Source of the DNA: an uncultured Fimbriimonadales bacterium
Lineage (GTDB): Bacteria; Armatimonadota; Fimbriimonadia; Fimbriimonadales; GBS-DC
DNA: 64,000 nucleotides
NCBI GenBank assembly: GCA_937992175.1
Contig: CALKLF010000008.1
Location: forward strand, 1-64,000
Direction of reading: 5' to 3'
Shown: positions 17,057-24,097 of the stretch, in pieces
Position numbering within the stretch: the stretch's first letter is position 1
Layout of the letters: each line of letters starts with the position of its first letter
Program-made: the position numbers and the translations under genes
Notes under the pieces: model-generated
Told to the model about the DNA's origin: nothing
Database searches by the model: none
The model's input: the letters and a program-made list of their open reading frames with translations, nothing else

Positions 17057-18049
17057 ATGCACCTGATTATTCGGTGTTCGGCGCCAGGGCGCGCGGGGCT
17101 GATTGGCAACCCCAGCGACATGTATGGGGGCACGGTGATTTCCTGCGCTGTACCGCTGCGGGCGCGTTGCACGCTGGAGCCAGCGGCGCGCCTCACTTTC
17201 CAGTCGCGTGAGCGGCTGCTTGCGCCCGAGACGCTGGAGTTGCAGTCCGATGAGTTCGATGTCTGTTGTGTCGCGCTGCAGGGGCTGGGCTTCACGGTGG
17301 AGAGCGCGCCGTTCATGGTGCGCATTGAGACCGACATCCCCGCGCAGTCGGGGCTGGCAGGGTCGTCTGCGCTGTTGACAGCGATTACGGCGTGCTTGCT
17401 AAGCTATCGGAAAGAGGAATGGGGGACGCGCCACCAGATCGCGGAGCGCGTGCGCCGAATCGAGGCGCAACTGCTGCAGGTCGCCTGTGGGTATCAGGAT
17501 TTCTATATGGCGGCGTTTGGGGGGCTGAACCTGATGGACTTTCGCGACAAGGAGCTGCTGGGCAAAGATCCCACCGAGCCGCTGGCGTGCGTCGAGCCGT
17601 TGCAGGGCTATCTGCAGGGCGTCGCGCTCCCGCTCTGGCTGGCGACGACAGGGGGCAAGCGGTTTTCAGGGGCAGTGCATGCGAATCTGCGCGCCCGCTG
17701 GGAATCGGGCGAGGCAGCGGTCGTAGAAGGCATGGCGCGCCTCGGCAGGCTCGCCCGCGAGGCGAAAACCGCGCTGCTCACGCGCGATTGGAAACAGCTC
17801 GCCTACCTGATGAACGAAAACTACGCAATTATTCGGGAGCTGGGATGCAGCGGCGAGACACTCGACCAGCTCGTACAGGTCGCGCTGGAGAACGGCGCGC
17901 TGGGCGCGAAGCTCGCAGGCGCGGGCGGCGCGGGGGGAACGATTATCTTCCTCACGCTCCACCCCGAACGCACGCTGCCCGCGCTGCGCGAGGTCGCCGA
18001 GAGAATCATCCCCCTCGCGCCCAACGCGCCGGGGGTGAGTATGGGATAG
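17057..18049 (+). CDS. GHMP-family kinase
   Basis: 330 aa small-molecule kinase. N-terminal substrate motif APGRAGLIGNPSDMYGG, ATP-binding glycine/serine loop IPAQSGLAGSSALLTA near 98-113, and the C-terminal GAKLAGAGGAGGTIIFL loop define the galacto-, homoserine-, mevalonate-, phosphomevalonate-kinase superfamily. The substrate is probably a sugar or sugar acid (glucuronokinase-like), not certain. It is divergent from the M20 peptidase and followed by about 1 kb without an intact gene. Confidence 0.85.
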   Translation: MHLIIRCSAPGRAGLIGNPSDMYGGTVISCAVPLRARCTLEPAARLTFQSRERLLAPETLELQSDEFDVCCVALQGLGFTVESAPFMVRIETDIPAQSGLAGSSALLTAITACLLSYRKEEWGTRHQIAERVRRIEAQLLQVACGYQDFYMAAFGGLNLMDFRDKELLGKDPTEPLACVEPLQGYLQGVALPLWLATTGGKRFSGAVHANLRARWESGEAAVVEGMARLGRLAREAKTALLTRDWKQLAYLMNENYAIIRELGCSGETLDQLVQVALENGALGAKLAGAGGAGGTIIFLTLHPERTLPALREVAERIIPLAPNAPGVSMG

Positions 18050-18118
18050 ACGGAACGCTTTCTCCTGTGTTCGTCGTCTCCCGCCGCCTCCCGCCTGCCT
18101 TTCCAGCGGCATGGAGCT

Positions 18119-18316
18119 AGCGGGTCCTGAGCAGTGTAGCGCGGCACCGCGCCGACGGCTTCAACGCCCTGCCCACCTTCCGATTTGGGATAGGCGGACT
18201 CAGGCACGCCGCTCTGGTTCACGCCCCCGCCGCTGTCGCCGAAGGTGAACCAGATCGCTACCGCCACGGCAATCACCAGTCCAATCGCCACCGGTTTCGA
18301 GACTTCTATTGCGCAT
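18119..18316 (-). pseudogene. Frameshifted remnant of the small membrane protein that follows prepilin genes
   Basis: After the prepilin fragment stop, an ATG at 18316 is followed after two codons by one extra base. The next frame then encodes IEVSKPVAIGLVIAVAVAIW, closely resembling the start of the intact 68-aa protein at 31131 (KAEVPSWLAVALIVLAIAL). No proper stop is found and the frame would run into the GHMP kinase. I read this as a decayed copy; the exact end is uncertain. Confidence 0.5.
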
Positions 18317-18324
18317 CACCGCCC

Positions 18325-18720
18325 TTAGTCGTCGAGATCCCACAGGTACTGTTCGGGATCCAGCACAAAGCCGCTGCACTGCGGGCGCGCGTCGCAGCCC
18401 TGCGTGAGCTGGGAGGGGCGATAGGATTTTACATGTCCATCCACGAAGGCAACAGTCGTCCGCTCATGCCGATGGAAGTGCCACGCGCCGCCGAACTCTA
18501 TCCATGTGTACCAGCCCGTAGCGGTCTGCAGACGCCAGCAAGCGGAGCGCGCGCCCGCGCCGCACGAGTTGCCTTGATAGTCGTACCAGCCGTTTGCGCG
18601 ACCGCTATCGCATTCGCTGCGCACAATGGTAAAAGTGTCCACGGTGGCGCGTTTGTTGTACCACCGGTTCGTATGCGCGTTGCGCATAATCGGGGAGAGG
18701 TAGACATAGTGCTTCGCCAC
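18325..18720 (-). pseudogene. 3' fragment of a prepilin-like (DUF1559, H-X9-DG) gene
   Basis: About 131 codons match only the C-terminal part of the pseudopilin-like proteins seen at 30146 and 36939. They include HFHRHERTTVAFVDGHVKSY, the H-x9-DG signature of this family. The conserved N-terminal methylation/helix segment is absent and an in-frame TAA sits just before the first usable GTG. The usual small membrane-protein partner follows but is also broken. This is a degraded prepilin unit; an alternative recent start is less likely. Confidence 0.7.
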
Positions 18721-18827
18721 TCGTGATTATTTTGATGTTCCGCCCCCCTCCTGCAGGTCTGATAAGAGGACACGGTTCTGCCTCCACTGCGAACTTAGGA
18801 GGCGCATTTTCCCCCGCACTTTCTGAA

Positions 18828-18933
18828 CCTCACTCCCCACCCCCCTCCCCGTAAACGGAGAGGGGGAGCAGGCAGCGCGTAGCGCGCATTCCCCCATCTC
18901 CGCACGCGGAGAGGGGGGGCAAGGGGGGTGAGG
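18828..18933. repeat. Family C GC-rich inverted repeats (C1) in a gene-free stretch
   Basis: Two back-to-back hairpins, with stems CCCCTCCCCGTAAACGGAGAGGGGG and a second built on CTCCGCACGCGGAG, each flanked by CCTCAC/GTGAGG. No gene is seen between 18721 and 19049 apart from this element. Similar units occur at 28297, 28468, 48595, 49153, 54535, 59876 and 62055, many inside genes. Confidence 0.8.
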
Positions 18934-19049
18934 TCGGAAAAAGCGGAGGCATGGGCGGTAGATTGTCCTCAGGTGGTGTACCCTTATCAGCTCGTGTAGG
19001 TTCTCCCTGCTTTGCGAGGGGAACCGATGTGCGCTTTCCCCTAAACCTC

Positions 19050-19079
19050 TTGACAATCCGCGGGTCGGTATGGTATAAT
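19050..19079 (+). promoter_or_regulatory. Sigma70-type promoter of tRNA-Val
   Basis: TTGACA at 19050-19055, an 18-bp spacer, and TATAAT at 19074-19079, 19 nt before the tRNA 5' end. Confidence 0.85.
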
Positions 19080-19098
19080 ATGCCCTGCCTGAGCCATC

Positions 19099-19171
19099 GG
19101 GCGAATAGCTCAGCTGGGAGAGCGCTTCCCTTACAAGGAAGAGGTCGCAGGTTCGAGTCCTGCTTCGCCCA
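19099..19171 (+). tRNA. tRNA-Val (anticodon TAC)
   Basis: A 7-bp acceptor stem GGGCGAA/TTCGCCC, the D arm beginning GCTC, anticodon stem CTTCC/GGAAG with loop CTTACAA (anticodon TAC), variable loop AGGTC, and T arm GCAGG-TTCGAGT-CCTGC all fold. No encoded CCA. It has its own consensus promoter. The integrase frame of the following mobile element starts immediately at its 3' end, so the tRNA 3' half is the probable attachment site. Confidence 0.97.
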
Positions 19172-20101
19172 CTGAACTCAAAATCGCCCCATCCTCTAAG
19201 ACCACTTCCCTGCGCTTCTTGGGAACGCCTTGTAGAGAACTACCTGCTCTACCGTCAAGCCACAAAAAGCCCTAAAACCGCCGAAAAATCGCGCCATCTG
19301 CTCCGCGCCTTCCTTGAGTGGAACCCCCCTGCGCCACAACAATTTCGGCGAGAGGATTGGCTCAAATTCGTGGCGAGCCTGCGTGAATCCAACTACGCTG
19401 AATGGACAGTCCACTCGGTTGCTCGCGAGGTTCGGCTACTCCCCAAGTGGCTGGAGCAAGAGGGCTTGCTCGGCTCCATCGTTCGGCAAGGCGACTTGCC
19501 CAAACCCCCCGCCCCAAACCCCAAACCGCTCGCGCCTGCCGAACTGCAAACTCTCCTGCTCGCCGCAGGCTCCAGCGAGGGATGGCTCGCACGGCGTGAT
19601 GTGGCGATTGTAGCCACTCTCGCGGATTCAGGGCTACGGCGCGGCGAACTGCTCCAGATGACGACAGAGCAGGGGTTGGTGGGTTCAGGCGTCGTGAAGC
19701 AAAAAGGAGGCTCCTTGCATCGGTTCACACTCGCGCCTGAAACCTGCTTGCTCGTTCGCGAGTACCTGCGAGCCATCGAGAAGGCAGGGTTCCCGCTGGA
19801 GCCGAACGCCCCGCTATGGCGAGCGCAGGATGGTAGACCCTTGACGCCGAATGGGCTAAGGCAAATCTTTCGCAGGTTCAGCAAGAGGCTCGGACAGCGC
19901 GTCTACCCCCATCAACTTCGAGCAACCGCTGCAACCCTGCGGTTAGCGCAAGGTGTGCCAACAGAGATTGTACGGCAAGGTTTGGGGCATAGGGACGCGA
20001 GAAGCATAGCCTACTACGCTCGCGTCGCCGAAACTGACGCCGACAGGCTCCTGAGGGAATCAAACCCGCTTCGGCTCATCAGCAGGAAACCGCGCGAGTA
20101 A
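19172..20101 (+). CDS. Tyrosine recombinase/integrase of the tRNA-Val element
   Basis: Site-specific recombinase. The catalytic domain is complete: Arg in DSGLRRGELLQM, HxxR in YPHQLRATAATL, and the final GLGHRDARSIAYYA with the nucleophilic Tyr. An N-terminal SAM-like core-binding domain (WERLVENYLLYRQATKSPKT) is clearly encoded upstream of 19370. However, the frame has no ATG, GTG or TTG between the TAG inside the tRNA (19106) and the GTG at 19370. The first base after the tRNA begins CTG AAC TCA, which I use provisionally as the left limit. From the GTG alone a 243-aa protein lacking about half the core-binding domain would result. In the excised circle the missing start could come from the other element end. 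Confidence 0.85.
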   Translation: MNSKSPHPLRPLPCASWERLVENYLLYRQATKSPKTAEKSRHLLRAFLEWNPPAPQQFRREDWLKFVASLRESNYAEWTVHSVAREVRLLPKWLEQEGLLGSIVRQGDLPKPPAPNPKPLAPAELQTLLLAAGSSEGWLARRDVAIVATLADSGLRRGELLQMTTEQGLVGSGVVKQKGGSLHRFTLAPETCLLVREYLRAIEKAGFPLEPNAPLWRAQDGRPLTPNGLRQIFRRFSKRLGQRVYPHQLRATAATLRLAQGVPTEIVRQGLGHRDARSIAYYARVAETDADRLLRESNPLRLISRKPRE

Positions 20102-20145
20102 GCCGAATAGAACCGTAGCCTGCTCTCTCGCGTTCGTGCCCCTCT

Positions 20146-21054
20146 GTGAACGCGAGGGGCAGGCTTACAGTGGAGTGTGTGGAGCCGATGTGGAAAGTCA
20201 GGCGCGAAATCGTAGAACTCTATACGACGCTGATGGAGATTCTGCAACTTGCGCAGGAACCGCCTGAAGTAGTGCAGATTCGCGCCGAATGGGAAGCCCT
20301 CTCCAACGCCTACCCGAACCCCGACGCCTCTTGCCATAAAGCCATAGAAGCCTGCTGCCGAAAGTGGAAACTCTGTGACGCGAACGGCGTGATTCCTACA
20401 GGGCTATTCGCCTTGCGATGTGAAGGGAAAACCGACCTGCGAGAAGCCGACTTCCGAATCTGGAGATTCGAGCCGTTAGACCGCCCCGAACTACCGTTCC
20501 ACCTTTGGGTAGACCCGCGAATCGAGAGCAAGCAGGAGTTTCTCGCCCGCGCGAAGGCAACTCTGCAGGTAGAGCGCGAACCCCAGCTGCTGGAGAAAAT
20601 ACACGAACTACCTGCCTCGCCTGTGGTGCGGATGGAATGGAACGCCTCGCGAGGCGAGTTTGAGCCGAAACCTGCAGGATGGCTTCAGAGGGCGCGAGAG
20701 GCGTGGAATCTCCCCCCTGAGTTCATGCCCGATGGCGTGCTAACCGAGATGATTCTACGGGTAGCCGAGTGCTACTACAATCACCTTGCGAAGCAGGTGG
20801 GGAGTTATGTGCCTAAGACAACGCGAACGCGAGATGAGATTCCTAATATGAAGCGAGGGACGCGCCAATACTACCTTGAAATGGCGTGGGTTCACCTGCT
20901 TCGCGCTGTCGGCTGGAGATGGGAACCCATAGCCGATTGGCTGTTTCGGCATGGCATAGTGGAGCGCGAGAGGAAACTCACAGAGGGTTATGCTCTTCTA
21001 CTTGCGAGGCTTCGCAAGATTCCTGAGCGATTGCGGAGAGAATTTTGGCTGTAA
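20146..21054 (+). CDS. Hypothetical protein of the mobile element
   Basis: 302 aa from the GTG at 20146; a later ATG at 20188 is also possible. I do not recognise the family. The sequence is Trp- and Arg-rich, mixed helical, with cysteines at CRKWKLCD and a C-terminal basic region (RERKLTEGYALLLARLRKIPERLRR). No signal peptide or membrane segment. It overlaps the next open frame by 10 bases and lies between integrase and replication protein, so a role in element maintenance or replication control is plausible but unproven. Confidence 0.6.
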   Translation: MNARGRLTVECVEPMWKVRREIVELYTTLMEILQLAQEPPEVVQIRAEWEALSNAYPNPDASCHKAIEACCRKWKLCDANGVIPTGLFALRCEGKTDLREADFRIWRFEPLDRPELPFHLWVDPRIESKQEFLARAKATLQVEREPQLLEKIHELPASPVVRMEWNASRGEFEPKPAGWLQRAREAWNLPPEFMPDGVLTEMILRVAECYYNHLAKQVGSYVPKTTRTRDEIPNMKRGTRQYYLEMAWVHLLRAVGWRWEPIADWLFRHGIVERERKLTEGYALLLARLRKIPERLRREFWL

Positions 21055-21344
21055 AACCCCGAATTTTTGTGAATAAGACCACCCCCCCTGCGTTATTCAC
21101 AAAATCACCTGCCACACTCATAAGCGCTATGAGTGGACAGGTACTGCGCTGGCTATTCGATGGCGACAGGTGTGCACTGCTCGCCCTACGGCGAAGGGCT
21201 GAACGGCACTTCCGAAGCCCGCTGGGCGAGCTGAGGAGCATCGTCTATGAGGCGTTAGAGCCTGAGATTGAGGCTGTCAAAGCCGAACTCGCTGCCGAAC
21301 TGCCTGACGAGCCTGCTGAGCGCAAGGAGGTGAGCCTGCCGTGA
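21045..21344 (+). CDS. Small hypothetical protein of the mobile element
   Basis: 99 aa from a TTG, or 71 aa from the ATG at 21129, which I find more likely because the first residues overlap the preceding gene. The C-terminal half is charged and helical (RSIVYEALEPEIEAVKAELAAEL), compatible with a small coiled-coil or DNA-binding accessory protein. The stop overlaps the GTG start of the primase-ATPase gene by four bases, so the two are translationally coupled. Confidence 0.5.
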   Translation: MAVKPRIFVNKTTPPALFTKSPATLISAMSGQVLRWLFDGDRCALLALRRRAERHFRSPLGELRSIVYEALEPEIEAVKAELAAELPDEPAERKEVSLP

Positions 21345-23047
21345 GAGGAAACGCGAACCCCCGCCACGCCCGTTCAGGTTCAGGCGAAGCAGGGGCACAC
21401 ACCGCCGAGATTATACCCACACCGAGCTCGAATGACGCCCGTGATTGGGCAGGGTACTACCTCTCGCGCGGTTGGGCTGTCGTGCCGATTCCTACCCGCG
21501 AGAAAGCCCCCCGACTACAGGGTTGGCAGAATCTGCGAATCGCGAGTGATGAAGTAGGCGAGTACTTCGGAGCCAATTCTAACATCGGGCTAATACTCGG
21601 TGAGGCGTCGCACGGTTTATGTGATGTAGACCTTGATGACGCCTACGCCCGCCGATTAGCCGATGCCTTCCTGCCACACACTGAGCTGAGGAGCGGACGC
21701 CAATCGACAGGCGTGGCTCACTATTGGTACTATTCAGACTTTCGGCAGACGCGCCGATGGGTAGACCCCGAAGCGCAGGGCGAGCGAGCTTGCTTGCTTG
21801 AGCTTCGGGGGAAGGGGCAAACCATCGTGTGCCCGTCAGTACATCCATCGGGCGAGAAAATCGATTGGGTGAATGTGAGCAGCGAGCCTGCGCAGGTGGA
21901 CAGCGACACGCTGTTGCGTGCCTGCGAGCGACTGGCTGCTGCCAGCCTGCTGGCGCGTCGCTGGGCAGTAGGACAGCGCCACGAACTCGTGTTGGCACTT
22001 TCAGGCACACTCGCACGGGCAGGTTGGCGCGAGCAGGAGAGTGCCGAGTTTATTCGCGCGATTGCCCGCGCGGCAGGAGATGAGGAACTTGCCGACAGAG
22101 CGCGTGCTGTCGCCGACACCTACGAATCGATTCGGCGTGGTGAGCCTGCAACGGGATTGCCCACGCTGAGCGACTTGCTCGGCGAGCGCACGGTACGGAC
22201 GCTATGCGACTGGCTCCAGTTGGGACACCAAGAGAGTAGGCGTGTCCCAACTGTCCCAACTGTCCCAACTGAGGAGAGGGGTTGGCGGTTCCATCCCATC
22301 CGCTACTCGGAGCGAGAGCGAGAAGATGTGGAGTGCTTCGTGCCCAACCTACTCTACTCCTCAAAGTTGACGGTTTTAGCGGGGCCGCCTGGTGTTGGAA
22401 AATCCGTATGGGCACTCGAAGTTTCGTGTGTCCTGTCGGATGGAGGTGAACTGTGGGGACGCTACCCCCTTCCCATCGTGAGTACACTTTGGCTCGACTT
22501 TGACGAGGCGTTCGCCCGACTGCAGGAGATTGCTGATGCCCATTATGGCGCGAAGGAGCGACACATCTGGACGCTACCCCAAGAGGAACTCCTACCGCTG
22601 GGCTACGAAACCTACGCCGCCTACAGCCAACTCATTCGCGACCTGAACATCGGGTTGGTGGTGGTGGACGGGCTAATTGATTTTCTTGCCCTAAACGACG
22701 CGAATGACGCGAGCCAAGTTCGTGAGCGAATGGCTTGGCTTCGGGCGCTGGCGCGAGAAACTGACGCTGTAGCCCCGTTGGAACCTGATGAAGTAGCGCA
22801 GGTTCTCGAACTCTGGACGCTTGCGGAATCGAAGCGATTCCCGCGCCTTGTCATTCCTGACTACGCTGTCGTGGAGTGTGGCGCGTCAGCTTGGCGTCTA
22901 TTCCTTGAACGCGCTGCAGGTTCAGGCGCGATTGCCCTCGCGCGAAACCTGCTCCAGCAACGCCCGAAACCGAATGGGCAACCGAGCCTGTTCAGTACCG
23001 AAGGTAAAACCATCGACAGAGCCGATTGCGACCTTTTCGAGTCCTAA
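21341..23047 (+). CDS. Primase-polymerase fused to RepA-like AAA ATPase
   Basis: 568 aa replication protein. Residues about 30-190 match the bifunctional primase/polymerase (prim-pol) N-terminal domain: RGWAVVPIPTREKAPRLQGW, NIGLILGEASHGLCDVDLDD with the catalytic acidic residues, and the His-containing VCPSVHPSGEKIDW. Residues about 325-470 form a RecA-like RepA ATPase with Walker A AGPPGVGKSVWALE and Walker B GLVVVDGLIDFL. After LRALARETDAVA the expected sensor strand (usually VLIHHxxK) is missing and sequence passes directly to another helical tail, suggesting an internal deletion or fusion. A VPT-VPT-VPT linker is encoded by a 9-bp triplet repeat. Confidence 0.85.
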   Translation: MRGNANPRHARSGSGEAGAHTAEIIPTPSSNDARDWAGYYLSRGWAVVPIPTREKAPRLQGWQNLRIASDEVGEYFGANSNIGLILGEASHGLCDVDLDDAYARRLADAFLPHTELRSGRQSTGVAHYWYYSDFRQTRRWVDPEAQGERACLLELRGKGQTIVCPSVHPSGEKIDWVNVSSEPAQVDSDTLLRACERLAAASLLARRWAVGQRHELVLALSGTLARAGWREQESAEFIRAIARAAGDEELADRARAVADTYESIRRGEPATGLPTLSDLLGERTVRTLCDWLQLGHQESRRVPTVPTVPTEERGWRFHPIRYSEREREDVECFVPNLLYSSKLTVLAGPPGVGKSVWALEVSCVLSDGGELWGRYPLPIVSTLWLDFDEAFARLQEIADAHYGAKERHIWTLPQEELLPLGYETYAAYSQLIRDLNIGLVVVDGLIDFLALNDANDASQVRERMAWLRALARETDAVAPLEPDEVAQVLELWTLAESKRFPRLVIPDYAVVECGASAWRLFLERAAGSGAIALARNLLQQRPKPNGQPSLFSTEGKTIDRADCDLFES

Positions 23048-23107
23048 CCGCGAGGCAGGCAGGGTAGCACTCATCACCTCCCCCACGCTACCCGCCTGCC
23101 CCCTTCA

Positions 23108-23158
23108 CGAAGTTAGACAAAAATCGGGCATTTTTGAGTTCAGGCGAGTCTAACTTCG
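23108..23158. repeat. Inverted repeat between replication gene and terminase-like gene
   Basis: Perfect 11-bp arms CGAAGTTAGAC (23108-23118) and GTCTAACTTCG (23148-23158) flank an A/T-rich centre. The right arm lies within a sequence that partly matches the tRNA-Val 3' end. Could be an attachment-site arm, a replication origin or an operator. Confidence 0.6.
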
Positions 23159-23181
23159 CCTCATGCGCCGTATATGAACCG

Positions 23182-23583
23182 ATGGGCATGAACCGAGGCA
23201 ATAAACGCAAGCAAGCGCAGGAGATTCTCCTTCGCTGCCTTCGCGAAGGTGTGAGCCTGCCCGTCGCCCTTCGCGTGGCAGGCGTGCCTAAGGCAACATA
23301 CTACGATTGGCTGAAACGCTACCCTGCCTTTGCACAAGCAGTAGAGTGTGCTGAAGCCGAAGCCCTCAGTGCTATAGAGCGCGTCCTTTACATAACTGCC
23401 CTACAAGGCGACACGAAGTCGGCGATGTGGCTACTTTCACGCCGTTGCCCTGAAACCTATAGCTTGAAACACCAGCCTGCTGATGAGGATTATACAGTGG
23501 AGCTTTATGTCCCGCCCGACGACGGTTCCGTGCCCTACAAGATTCAGCTCGCTTCACAGCCCACGAACGGCACGAAATCCTGA
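23182..23583 (+). CDS. Terminase small subunit-like helix-turn-helix protein
   Basis: 133 aa from the ATG at 23182. The core EGVSLPVALRVAGVPKATYYDWLKRYPAFAQAV is a helix-turn-helix of the type found in phage terminase small subunits (phBC6A51-like) and related transposon helices. It is followed by AEAEALSAIERVLYITALQGDTKSAMWLLSRRCPETY, also typical of that group. It probably binds DNA for packaging or for regulation. No large terminase is near. Start choice is open between 23182 and 23188; the earlier TTG at 23134 overlaps the inverted repeat. Confidence 0.65.
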   Translation: MGMNRGNKRKQAQEILLRCLREGVSLPVALRVAGVPKATYYDWLKRYPAFAQAVECAEAEALSAIERVLYITALQGDTKSAMWLLSRRCPETYSLKHQPADEDYTVELYVPPDDGSVPYKIQLASQPTNGTKS

Positions 23584-23637
23584 AAAATTCGCCCCTGAAT
23601 CGGCAGGAATCTTTCGCCCTCTCGCGAAACAAAGAAA

Positions 23638-23664
23638 CGCCTACCTGTTCAGAACAGGTAGGCG
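23638..23664. repeat. Perfect 27-bp palindrome
   Basis: CGCCTACCTGTTC, one central A, then GAACAGGTAGGCG. There is no T-run, so it is not a typical terminator. It is just downstream of the terminase-like gene, near the presumed right end of the mobile element; a recombination, operator or nicking site is possible. Confidence 0.85.
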
Positions 23665-23771
23665 AGGTGCTGTAGCAGGGTGCGCTGCCACAGCGCGAGA
23701 GAGTATACACCCTCTTTCGCGAAACTCCTGCAAGCCCCCTGCGAGAAGCCCCTCTGACACCATTCGGGTTT

Positions 23772-23794
23772 CCCTGTTTTCCTGAAAAACAGGG
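23772..23794. terminator. A/T-stem hairpin between mobile element and tRNA genes
   Basis: CCCTGTTTT-CCTGA-AAAACAGGG forms a 9-bp stem. It lies downstream of the minus-strand tRNA pair and of the plus-strand element genes, so it could end transcription from both sides. Inferred from shape and place only. Confidence 0.4.
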
Positions 23795-23880
23795 GCACGA
23801 GAGACCCCCAGACTCGTGTTGGGTTCGGGGTGGCGAAAGGGAGCGTGTGAGGCGCGATTCAGGTTCACGGAAATAACTGG

Positions 23881-23954
23881 CGCGCCCGGAGGGATTCGAA
23901 CCCCCGACCCCCAGATCCGAAGTCTGGTGCTCTCGTCCGCTGAGCTACGGGCGC
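23881..23954 (-). tRNA. tRNA-Arg (anticodon TCG)
   Basis: The minus strand folds with acceptor GCGCCCG/CGGGCGC, D arm beginning GCTC, anticodon stem CCAGA/TCTGG with loop CTTCGGA (anticodon TCG) and T arm GGGGG-TTCGAAT-CCCTC. CCA is not encoded. It is transcribed with tRNA-Pro, which is 9 bp upstream, from a shared promoter. Confidence 0.96.
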
Positions 23955-23963
23955 AGGACATGG

Positions 23964-24038
23964 TCGGGGCGCCCGGACTCGAACCGGGGACCTCTACCAC
24001 CCCATGGTAGCGCGCTAACCATACTGCGCCACGCCCCG
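23964..24038 (-). tRNA. tRNA-Pro (anticodon GGG)
   Basis: Acceptor CGGGGCG/CGCCCCG, the proline-type first arm GGCGCAGTATGGTTAGCGC, anticodon stem CTACC/GGTAG with loop ATGGGGT (anticodon GGG), T arm CCCGG-TTCGAGT-CCGGG. CCA is not encoded. First gene of the two-tRNA transcript. Confidence 0.96.
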
Positions 24039-24047
24039 ACAGGCTGT

Positions 24048-24075
24048 ATTATACCCCAAACGCAAGAGAATGCAA
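24048..24075 (-). promoter_or_regulatory. Promoter of the tRNA-Pro/tRNA-Arg pair
   Basis: On the minus strand TTGCAT (24075-24070), a 16-bp spacer and TATAAT (24053-24048), ten bases before the tRNA-Pro 5' end. Confidence 0.75.
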
Positions 24076-24097
24076 GCAGGGTGTGCGGCGAGGCGGC

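Larger units (their letters stand above)
19172..23664 (+). mobile_element. Integrated element in tRNA-Val, phage-satellite-like
   Basis: About 4.5 kb of plus-strand genes directly after the tRNA: tyrosine recombinase, unknown 302-aa protein, small acidic protein, primase-polymerase/RepA-like ATPase, and terminase-small-subunit-like protein. No capsid, tail, portal or large terminase gene is present. That composition is like phage-inducible islands, which carry int, pri-rep and a terS-type gene. The left border is set by the tRNA. The right border is uncertain: a 27-bp palindrome at 23638-23664 is used as a provisional end, while a degenerate direct match to the tRNA 3' end (CGAGTC-3nt-CTTCGCC) at 23145-23160 is an alternative. 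Confidence 0.6.

Noticed and set aside
17821-18291. 156-codon minus-strand gene overlapping the GHMP kinase
   Set aside because: Only its first ~45 codons look real (membrane helix of a decayed prepilin partner); the rest is antisense to the kinase.
18727-19056. Open frames across the family C repeat before tRNA-Val
   Set aside because: Low-complexity Pro/Ser/Arg translations of palindromic repeats, no start signals or domains.
23584-23600. Second attachment-site candidate (TTCGCCCCTGAATC resembling TTCGCCCACTGAACTC after tRNA-Val)
   Set aside because: Short match with a gap and no longer extension; kept out of the element definition.
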